DNA of 64,000 nt, taken from Chloroflexota bacterium. GTDB taxonomy: Bacteria; Chloroflexota; UBA11872. The stretch's first letter is position 1. Each line of letters opens with the position of its first letter. Location: assembly GCA_022820025.1 (NCBI GenBank), contig JAJEGF010000025.1, positions 1 to 64,000 on the forward strand. The letters are read 5' to 3'. This document shows positions 58,358-64,000 of this stretch, in pieces. Below the pieces are notes generated by a model. That model was not told the origin of the DNA. It made no database searches and saw only the letters and a program-made list of their open reading frames with translations. Position numbers and translations under genes: made by a program.

Positions 58358-58389
58358 GGTGGGCGGGCCGCACGATCGGCCCGCCCACC
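58358..58389 (+). terminator. Intrinsic terminator of hsp20
   Basis: A perfect 13-bp stem GGTGGGCGGGCCG/CGGCCCGCCCACC with the 6-base loop CACGAT, 13 bases after the hsp20 stop. Only ATT follows, so the U-run is poor; very stable stems of this kind are seen in GC-rich genomes. Confidence 0.65.
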
Positions 58390-58410
58390 ATTGCCCATCC
58401 AGGTGTGTCC

Positions 58411-58647
58411 ATGAGCGAAACGCAGATCGACGGACTGGCCGATAGCGCGCACGACGCGTCCGCTCGCGACTTGCAGGTGGCGATCCGGGACGTACTCGGA
58501 GCGTTGCCCAGCGGCGAGAGCCCGGGCCAGTGCCAGGACTGCGGCGGCCGGATCGAGCCGCTTCGCCTCGATCTCTTGCCGGGTACCACCCAGTGCGCCG
58601 CTTGCGCCCGCCGGCACGCGCGGATTCCAACACCCAGCCTCAACTAA
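58411..58647 (+). CDS. DksA/TraR-type C4 zinc-finger small protein
   Basis: A 78-residue protein from ATG 58411 (or 80 from GTG 58405). The C-terminal half has CQDCGGRIEPLRLDLLPGTT then QCAACARR, the Cys4 finger of TraR/DksA proteins. The N-terminal coiled coil of DksA is short or absent. TraR-like proteins bind RNA polymerase near its secondary channel. It is placed between hsp20 and thrC, and its own transcript probably ends at the hairpin 58671-58702. Confidence 0.7.
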   Translation: MSETQIDGLADSAHDASARDLQVAIRDVLGALPSGESPGQCQDCGGRIEPLRLDLLPGTTQCAACARRHARIPTPSLN

Positions 58648-58670
58648 CTCGGGGCGCTCTCACCCTTCCC

Positions 58671-58702
58671 AACGCCTCGCCGGCTCCCCCCGGCGAGGCG
58701 TT
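58671..58702 (+). terminator. Intrinsic terminator abutting the thrC start
   Basis: A perfect 13-bp stem AACGCCTCGCCGG/CCGGCGAGGCGTT, 6-base loop CTCCCC, then TTTA. It has the same stem and loop lengths as 58358-58389. It ends one base before the thrC ATG, so it could end the zinc-finger transcript or gate thrC translation. Confidence 0.65.
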
Positions 58703-58703
58703 T

Positions 58704-59978
58704 ATGCGTAGCGAGCGGTACGCTATCGCTTCCCGTCTTTCATTGACCGGACCCGTGCGCTCCGAATCCGCCGCAACCAGCCTGCGCTGCGTCGACTGCC
58801 AGCAGTCCCACGCGCTCGAGTACACCCTGAACTGCCAAGCCTGCGGCGGGCTGCTGGAAATCCAGTACGACCTGGAGCGGCTGACCGACGAGCCCCTGGT
58901 CCAGCCGCGGCGAACCGGCGTCTGGCGCTACGCCGCCTGGATGCCCGTGCACGACGCCGCCAACTTCGTCACCCTGGGCGAGCAGCCGTCGCCGCTGTTC
59001 CCGATCCCACGCCTCGGCGCTGAACTGGGCCTTCGCCGTCTCTGGATCAAGTTCGACGGCTCCAACCCCACGGGAACCGTCAAGGACCGCTCCAGCCAGA
59101 CAGCTGTATCGTGCGCCAGGCAGTTCGGGTTTGACGCCATCGGCGTGGTCTCCACCGGCAATGCCGCCTCGTCCATTGCCACCTACGCGGCCCGCGCCGG
59201 TCTGCGCGGCCTGGTCTGCTGCTACACGCAAAGCACGGCGGCCAAGATGGCCCACATTGCCGGCGTCGCCAGCGACGTCGTCTGGTACGAGGGCGTCTAC
59301 GACGACATGATCCGGCACTTCGACGCCGCCGTGGATCGCCGCTGGTTCTTTGACGGCGGCGCCTCCCGAAATCCGTTCAAGCAGGAGGGCAAGAAGTCGA
59401 TCGCCCTGGAGACGTACGAGCAGCTTGGGCGCGCGCCCGACCTGATGGTGTACCCGGTCGGGATGGGCGAAACGCTGCTGGCCGGGCAGCGCGCCTGGGC
59501 AGCCCTGGCGGCCACGGGACGAATTGAACGACCGCCGCGGCCGGTCTCCGCCCAGTCCTCGGAGGCCAACACCATCGCCGAAGCCTGGCGGAGCGGCGAC
59601 CAACTAGGGGCGAAGACGATCGGCTACACCGTGGCCGAAGGCACCGCTGTCGGCGACATGGGCGCCAAGGGACGCCTCACCCTCCGCCGCATCCGCGAAC
59701 AGGACGGGCTGGCCGGGGACGTCTCCGACGAGGAAACCCTCGAAATGCAGCGCCGGCTGGCGCAGGTCGAAGGCCTCTGGATCGGACCAACCGGCGCCGT
59801 TCCACTCGCCGTCACCGCCCGCATGGCCCGCGAAGGCCAGATCGACCCTGACGACGAAATCGTCTGCATTTCCTCCGAAACCGGCCTCAAGGGCGACTGG
59901 CCCCCGCTCCAGGTGCGGGGCGAAGAACCCAGCCTGGACTTGATTCGCCAGGCGCTCGGCCGCCCGCAAACCGAATAG
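58704..59978 (+). CDS. thrC: Threonine synthase
   Basis: A 424-residue PLP enzyme making threonine from O-phosphohomoserine. An N-terminal zinc-ribbon-like part (CVDCQQSHALEYTLNCQACGG) is seen, then FDGSNPTGTVKDRSSQTAV with the Schiff-base Lys, VSTGNAASSIATYAARAG, and GPTGAVPLAVTARM near the end. ATG 58704 lies right after a terminator stem that would bury any ribosome site, so initiation may be leaderless or start at GTG 58755. It completes a route begun by aspartate kinase at 20.6 kb. Confidence 0.92.
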   Translation: MRSERYAIASRLSLTGPVRSESAATSLRCVDCQQSHALEYTLNCQACGGLLEIQYDLERLTDEPLVQPRRTGVWRYAAWMPVHDAANFVTLGEQPSPLFPIPRLGAELGLRRLWIKFDGSNPTGTVKDRSSQTAVSCARQFGFDAIGVVSTGNAASSIATYAARAGLRGLVCCYTQSTAAKMAHIAGVASDVVWYEGVYDDMIRHFDAAVDRRWFFDGGASRNPFKQEGKKSIALETYEQLGRAPDLMVYPVGMGETLLAGQRAWAALAATGRIERPPRPVSAQSSEANTIAEAWRSGDQLGAKTIGYTVAEGTAVGDMGAKGRLTLRRIREQDGLAGDVSDEETLEMQRRLAQVEGLWIGPTGAVPLAVTARMAREGQIDPDDEIVCISSETGLKGDWPPLQVRGEEPSLDLIRQALGRPQTE

Positions 59979-60038
59979 CCCACCGGACCCGCGCAGCTTG
60001 CGACAATGCGCCAAGCGTGAGTGATACGGAGACTGATC

Positions 60039-60365
60039 GTGCCAATCGTTTCGAATGCCGACCGACCCTTCGCCGAAATGATGCCCGGCGTTCGCCGACG
60101 CACCCTGATTTGGGGCGAGACGATGCTGGTGGCCGAGATTCACCTCGAAGAAGGCGGCGTGGTGCCCTTGCACGACCACGTCTACGAACAGATCGGCTAC
60201 TGCATCGAAGGGACGTTCGACCTCAAGATCGGCGACGTCGTGCATTCCATCGAACCGGGCAATTGCTGGTGTGTTCCATCCGGCGTGCCGCACGAGGCCA
60301 CCGCCACCAGCCGCTGCTTCCTGATTGAGGCCTGGAGCCCGGCCCGGGACGACTACAAGGACTGA
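60039..60365 (+). CDS. Cupin-domain protein
   Basis: A 108-residue single-domain cupin. The first motif is PLHDHVYEQIGYCIEGTFDL with metal-binding His and Glu; the second is PGNCWCVPSGVPHEATA with the last His. GTG 60039 is chosen because GGAGA lies six bases before it; an in-frame GTG at 60021 is further upstream. It may bind a sugar or small acid. Its stop overlaps the probable CTG start of the next gene (CTGA). Confidence 0.8.
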   Translation: MPIVSNADRPFAEMMPGVRRRTLIWGETMLVAEIHLEEGGVVPLHDHVYEQIGYCIEGTFDLKIGDVVHSIEPGNCWCVPSGVPHEATATSRCFLIEAWSPARDDYKD

Positions 60366-61705
60366 ACACCAGCTTCGACACCTCCAGGGTCGACGCTTCG
60401 GCGTCGGCCCCGCGCATCGTCCAAACGATCCTGCGGGACAACGGGCGGCTGGCGCCTTTCCTGCTACTGGGCAGCGCGGCCACCTCGACATTTCAGCTCA
60501 TCATGGCCCGCGGGCTGGAGCCGCGCGCCTACGCCGAGGCCTTCGCGGTGCTCGGCGCGCTGTCGCTGCTGGTCACCCCGGCGCAGGTCGTTCAGACGCT
60601 GGTGGCGCGCCAGGCCGCCGAACTGGTCGCCCTGGGTCGCCTGAACGAACTGCGGGCCTTGACTCGAACGATTGTCCGCTGGACCGGCCTGGTTTCCCTG
60701 ATTCTCATGCTCGGAATCGTGGCGGCGTCGCCCCTCATTCAGTCCGCGCTGCAGTTGACCTCGCCGTGGCCGGTCGTGGTTGCCGGCGTTGCAGCCGGCG
60801 CCCTGACCTTCGAACCGGTGGCGCGCGGTATCACGCAGGGGGCGCGTGAATTCGTCGGGCTCGGCTTGGCCCTGGCCGCGCACGGCTTCGGACGCCTCAT
60901 CGTCGGCGCGGCAACCGTGCTGGCCGGCGGCGGGGCCACGGGCGCCCTACTGGCGAGTCCGGCGTCCGCGTTGGGCGGCATCATCTTCGGCTGGCTGAGT
61001 GCTCGACGCGTCTTGAACCGACAGGACGCTCCGTCTGAAACGGAAGCGGCGCCGCTGGGAATCTCGGATCACGTACGCGTGGCGCTGATTCTCTTCGCGC
61101 TCGCCGGCCTGCTGCACCTGGATGTACTGGCCGTCAAAGCCTTTTTCAGCCCGGATGAAGCCGCCGCCTATGCGGCCCTGGCACTCATCGGACGCATCGT
61201 CTTCTGGAGCGGCATGATGGTGGGGATCGTGCTCTTGCCCTTCGTCGTCTGGCGGGCTGCCGTCGGCGCCGGTGTCATCCGCGCCTACCTGGCGAGCCTG
61301 GCGCTGATGGCCGCGGTTTCCGGCGCCTGCGCGCTCATCATCCTGGCCTGGCCGGAAGGCGTGTACGGCCTGGTTTTCGGCGACCGCTACCCACCCTACG
61401 CCGAACTGCTTCCCCTCTATGTGGCGGCCGCCGCGCTGCTGGCCATCGCCGTGGTCACCGCCAGCTTGCACATCGGTGCAGGTCACCTGCGCGTCTGGAT
61501 TGGCCTGGTCGTTCTATTGGCCGCGACAGTCGCCGGCTACGCGTTCGCTCACGACTCGCCGCGCACCGTCCTCACCGTGCTTCTGATTGGGACGGCAGTC
61601 GCGGCCATCTACCTGGTAGCGGAGGCAATCGCGCTAGCCCATCACAGGCGCACTGAGGGAGCCCGGGCCGACCGTCAGGGCGCTGACGTGCCCTCGCGTC
61701 CATAG
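60362..61705 (+). CDS. Polysaccharide flippase/Wzx-like membrane protein
   Basis: A polytopic protein of the MOP/Wzx type with about 11-12 hydrophobic helices. The first canonical ATG is 60503, but that removes the first helix. The open frame upstream reads LRDNGRLAPFLLLGSAATST then FQLIMARGLEPRAYAEAF, which matches the family start. CTG 60362 overlaps the cupin stop (CTGA), giving 447 residues, and is proposed as the start. The 3' end overlaps the convergent cupin gene by 31 bases. It likely flips lipid-linked glycan. Confidence 0.65.
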   Translation: MNTSFDTSRVDASASAPRIVQTILRDNGRLAPFLLLGSAATSTFQLIMARGLEPRAYAEAFAVLGALSLLVTPAQVVQTLVARQAAELVALGRLNELRALTRTIVRWTGLVSLILMLGIVAASPLIQSALQLTSPWPVVVAGVAAGALTFEPVARGITQGAREFVGLGLALAAHGFGRLIVGAATVLAGGGATGALLASPASALGGIIFGWLSARRVLNRQDAPSETEAAPLGISDHVRVALILFALAGLLHLDVLAVKAFFSPDEAAAYAALALIGRIVFWSGMMVGIVLLPFVVWRAAVGAGVIRAYLASLALMAAVSGACALIILAWPEGVYGLVFGDRYPPYAELLPLYVAAAALLAIAVVTASLHIGAGHLRVWIGLVVLLAATVAGYAFAHDSPRTVLTVLLIGTAVAAIYLVAEAIALAHHRRTEGARADRQGADVPSRP

Positions 61706-62049
61706 TCGTCGACCAAGCGCACGACATCGTCGGGGTGTGGGGTCGAGACTTCCAGTACGCGTACGTCGCCGTGCGGCGCTTCATATCGGTGCACCGTGCC
61801 GGTATGCACGCGCACGCTGGCGCCCTCGTCCAGGTCGCGCGTGTCCAGCGCCTCGGCCGAATCGCCGATCACCAGCCGCAACCGTCCGTCCAGCACGTAA
61901 ATCGTCTCGTCCTTCGCCTCGTGGTACTGGAGACTCAGCCGCGCGCCCGTGTTGATCTCAATGATCTTGCCGATATACAACTCGGTCGAGGCGTAGATCA
62001 CTTCGCGACCCCACGGCTTCGCGACGATGGTGACGTCCTGGTCGCTCAT
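61675..62049 (-). CDS. Cupin, phosphomannose-isomerase type II C-terminal-like
   Basis: A 124-residue cupin starting KPWGREVIYA, with LSLQYHEAKDETIYVLDGRLRL and HTGTVHRYEAP as its metal motifs. This matches the PMI domain of ManC-type enzymes and dTDP-rhamnose-related cupins. It is encoded after a phosphohexomutase with an ATGA overlap, supporting a sugar-phosphate role such as mannose-6-phosphate handling. Confidence 0.82.
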   Translation of the reverse strand: MSDQDVTIVAKPWGREVIYASTELYIGKIIEINTGARLSLQYHEAKDETIYVLDGRLRLVIGDSAEALDTRDLDEGASVRVHTGTVHRYEAPHGDVRVLEVSTPHPDDVVRLVDDYGREGTSAP

Positions 62050-63500
62050 GTGGACGGGACCTCCACCCCGGCGGCACCTGCGCCGATCTCCAGCAGGGTG
62101 GCCACGCGCTCGGTTGACGTGGTTTCCGTGTAGACCCGCAGCAGCGGCTCGGTTCCCGAGAACCTGATCAGGAGCCAGCTCTCGTCGTCCAGGTAGTACT
62201 TGAAGCCATCCATCTCGTTGCGGCGCAACACTCGCGACCCATCGATCGCGTCCGGCGTCCAGCCCTGCACCCGCGCCTCGATTTCCTCTCGCTCCTCCGC
62301 CGGAAACTCCAAGTCGTACCTCGCGTAGTGGTACTCGCGCCCGAGCCTCTCGAACAACAGTGCTACCAGTTCGGCTGGGGTCTTGCCCTCGCGCGCCATC
62401 AGGTCCAGGAAATACAGCCCCGCCACCACGCCGTCGCGCTCCGGCATGTGCGGCTGAAATACGTACCCGCCGCTCTCTTCGCCGCCCATCACCGCGTTCA
62501 GGTCCCGCATAGCAGGGGCGACGAATTTCATCCCGACGCCCACTTCCTCCACGTGCACGTCGTACAGCTGACCGAGCCGTTCCAGCATCGAGGACGTCGT
62601 CAGCGTCTTCACCAGCGGCTGCCGCAGCCCCCCGTGTTCCAGGAAGTAGTACGCCAGCAGCCCGATCGTGCGTAGCTGGTCAACGAATTCGCCGTGCTCG
62701 TCCACGACCCCCAGCCGGTCCCCGTCGCCGTCCGTCACGATGCCGACGGCGGCTGAAGTGTCTCGAACCACCTTCGCGGCCTCATCCGTCTGCGGCGGGA
62801 TCGGCTCCGGGCGCGCCAGGCCTGGAAACCGCGGGTTCCACTCGCTGTGAATCTCCGTCACGTCAAGCCTCCCGCCCTCCAGAATCCGGGGCAGCCATCC
62901 GGCCGCCGAGCCGTACATCGCGTCCACCACTACCCGCATCGCGCGGGCGCGCAGCGCTTCCAGGTCCACCAGGTTGGCGACGTGATTGAGGTAGGCCGCA
63001 TCCGGACTGAACGGTCGCAGCAGTCCGGCCCGCTCGGCCGTGGCCGAATCCAGGAATCCCACCGCGTCGCCGTCGACGGCCGACACAGCGTCCTCGATTA
63101 GCGCCAGCGCATCCGGATCCACAGCCGCACCGGTGGCCGTTCGGACTTTGAATCCGTTGTCCGCCGGCGGGTTGTGGCTGGCCGTAATCATCACCGCGCC
63201 GGCCGCTCGCAGGTCCGCGGTACTGAATGCCGCCACTGGCGTCGGACACGGTGTGTCCACGAGGTGCACGGGAATGCTGTTGCCAGCCAGGACCGAGGCG
63301 ACGTGCGCCGCGAAGCGCTCCGAACCGAAGCGCCGGTCGTACCCGACCACGATCCCGTTCTCCCAGCGCCAATTGCGCCGCACAAAGGTTGCAAAGCCCT
63401 GGGCAACGCGCCCGACATTCCGAAAGGTGTAGTCGCCGCCAATGACGGCGCGCCAGCCGTCCGTCCCAAATCTGATAGGCGTTTCGGCCAGGGGCGCCAT
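62046..63500 (-). CDS. Phosphoglucomutase/phosphomannomutase
   Basis: A 484-residue alpha-D-phosphohexomutase. All four signature loops are intact: the phosphoserine loop ITASHNPPADNGFK, the metal loop TDGDGDRLG, the sugar loop GGEESGGY and the phosphate loop RFSGTEPLLRVY. It interconverts hexose-6- and hexose-1-phosphates. It is coupled by a 4-bp overlap to the cupin and follows the deoxysugar reductase on the same strand, which fits GDP-mannose or deoxysugar supply. Unlike the fused protein at 44.1 kb, its active site is complete. Confidence 0.92.
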   Translation of the reverse strand: MAPLAETPIRFGTDGWRAVIGGDYTFRNVGRVAQGFATFVRRNWRWENGIVVGYDRRFGSERFAAHVASVLAGNSIPVHLVDTPCPTPVAAFSTADLRAAGAVMITASHNPPADNGFKVRTATGAAVDPDALALIEDAVSAVDGDAVGFLDSATAERAGLLRPFSPDAAYLNHVANLVDLEALRARAMRVVVDAMYGSAAGWLPRILEGGRLDVTEIHSEWNPRFPGLARPEPIPPQTDEAAKVVRDTSAAVGIVTDGDGDRLGVVDEHGEFVDQLRTIGLLAYYFLEHGGLRQPLVKTLTTSSMLERLGQLYDVHVEEVGVGMKFVAPAMRDLNAVMGGEESGGYVFQPHMPERDGVVAGLYFLDLMAREGKTPAELVALLFERLGREYHYARYDLEFPAEEREEIEARVQGWTPDAIDGSRVLRRNEMDGFKYYLDDESWLLIRFSGTEPLLRVYTETTSTERVATLLEIGAGAAGVEVPST

Positions 63501-63501
63501 C

Positions 63502-64000
63502 CTAGGCTTCCGCCCTGGACGCCACCCGGCGGGCCTCGATTAGTGCGTCTCGCAACGAGTCCTCCATGCTGATGCGCGGCTGCCAGCCGGTGTCCTCACG
63601 CAGTCGGGTTGCGTCACCGGCCACGACGGCGCCTTGTCGTCCGGGCGGTAGCTTCCGCTCTTCGTTGATTTCGGCGGCCACGCCGCCAATCTGAATCAGT
63701 CGCTCCACGATCTGGCGCAGCGGCCACGCGCGTCCGGTCGCGACGTTGTAAACCGCCCCGGCGCGCCCGCAATTGGCCGCGGCCACAATCGCCTCCGCGA
63801 CGTCGCGCACGTCCACATAGTCCCGCGCCCCGGCCAGGCTGAAGGTCGGCACCACCGGCTCGGCCCGTCCATCTAGCATCGCCGCCACGTAGTGCACCTG
63901 GCGGCCCGGAAAATACTCGGCCGAACGACCCGGCCCCACACTCCCGAACAAGCGCAACCTCACCACGTCCAATCCATCGGACAGATGGTATTGCAGCGCC
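63502..64000 (-). CDS. NAD-dependent epimerase/reductase, GDP-6-deoxy-4-keto-mannose reductase-like (partial)
   Basis: The 3' part of a short-chain dehydrogenase gene cut by the window edge; the frame stays open to 64000 (YHLSDGLDVVRLRLFGSVGPG). ARDYVDVRDVAEAIVAAANCG, VYNVATGRAWPLRQIVERLI and DATRLREDTGWQPRISMEDSLRDAL are typical of Rmd-type GDP-deoxysugar reductases and GDP-mannose dehydratases. The catalytic YxxxK lies outside the window. It fits the neighbouring sugar-phosphate genes. Confidence 0.8.
   Translation of the reverse strand, partial: ALQYHLSDGLDVVRLRLFGSVGPGRSAEYFPGRQVHYVAAMLDGRAEPVVPTFSLAGARDYVDVRDVAEAIVAAANCGRAGAVYNVATGRAWPLRQIVERLIQIGGVAAEINEERKLPPGRQGAVVAGDATRLREDTGWQPRISMEDSLRDALIEARRVASRAEA

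Overview
The window is GC-rich chromosomal DNA, apparently from a member of the Chloroflexota. This is inferred from gene style and order, not from a database match. Supporting points are a comF-accD-accA block, an argC-argJ-argB-argD-argH block, a DUF151 nuclease beside aspartate kinase, a K+-independent-type proton pyrophosphatase, and a leucine-rich-repeat lipoprotein of a style common in Chloroflexota. GTG and TTG starts are frequent. No rRNA, tRNA, CRISPR array or insertion sequence was found.

Layout. Positions 1-7.9 kb look like an accessory region. moaC is followed by a Phd/VapC toxin-antitoxin pair whose toxin has lost its first catalytic Asp, an AlbA_2/GHKL-type protein, two gene-poor stretches of about 0.75 and 1.05 kb with dispersed repeats and palindromes, and a lipoprotein that joins a WSPDG beta-propeller to 11 plant-style LRRs. 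From 7.9 to 20 kb the plus strand carries a small Flp-like membrane protein, a ClpC ATPase with an Arg-rich linker, comF, accDA, a phosphoesterase, a VOC protein, a sugar nucleotidyltransferase, a methyltransferase and an oxidoreductase. nrdR (with a duplicated zinc ribbon) and a hydrolase lie on the minus strand. From 20 to 35.2 kb a long minus-strand run holds a NUDIX hydrolase, hisC, hppA, uppP, argC-J-B-D-H, two glycosyltransferases, lysC and a DUF151 nuclease.

From 35.3 to 43.8 kb the plus strand carries an M29 peptidase, gyrB, plsX, a lipoprotein hydrolase, a polytopic membrane protein, a parS-like site, a cobalamin adenosyltransferase and a nitrilase. From 43.8 to 52.1 kb there are sugar-nucleotide genes, a DPM-type glycosyltransferase, a purine nucleoside phosphorylase, a Xer recombinase, larA and an amidohydrolase. 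From 52.3 to 60 kb there are groES, a divergent groEL, a PLP aminotransferase coupled by 4-bp overlaps to two Ldh-family oxidoreductases, an hsp20 gene with a strong promoter overlapped by a HAIR-like operator, a C4 zinc-finger protein and threonine synthase. The right end (60-64 kb) holds cupins, a polysaccharide flippase, a phosphohexomutase and a GDP-deoxysugar reductase running off the edge, suggesting surface polysaccharide synthesis.

The observations most worth following up are the tandem zinc-ribbon NrdR with a NrdR-box-like palindrome, the inactivated VapC, the membrane microprotein/ClpC pair, the parS-like site near gyrB, the heat-shock control region of hsp20, and the terminator hairpin that abuts the thrC start.
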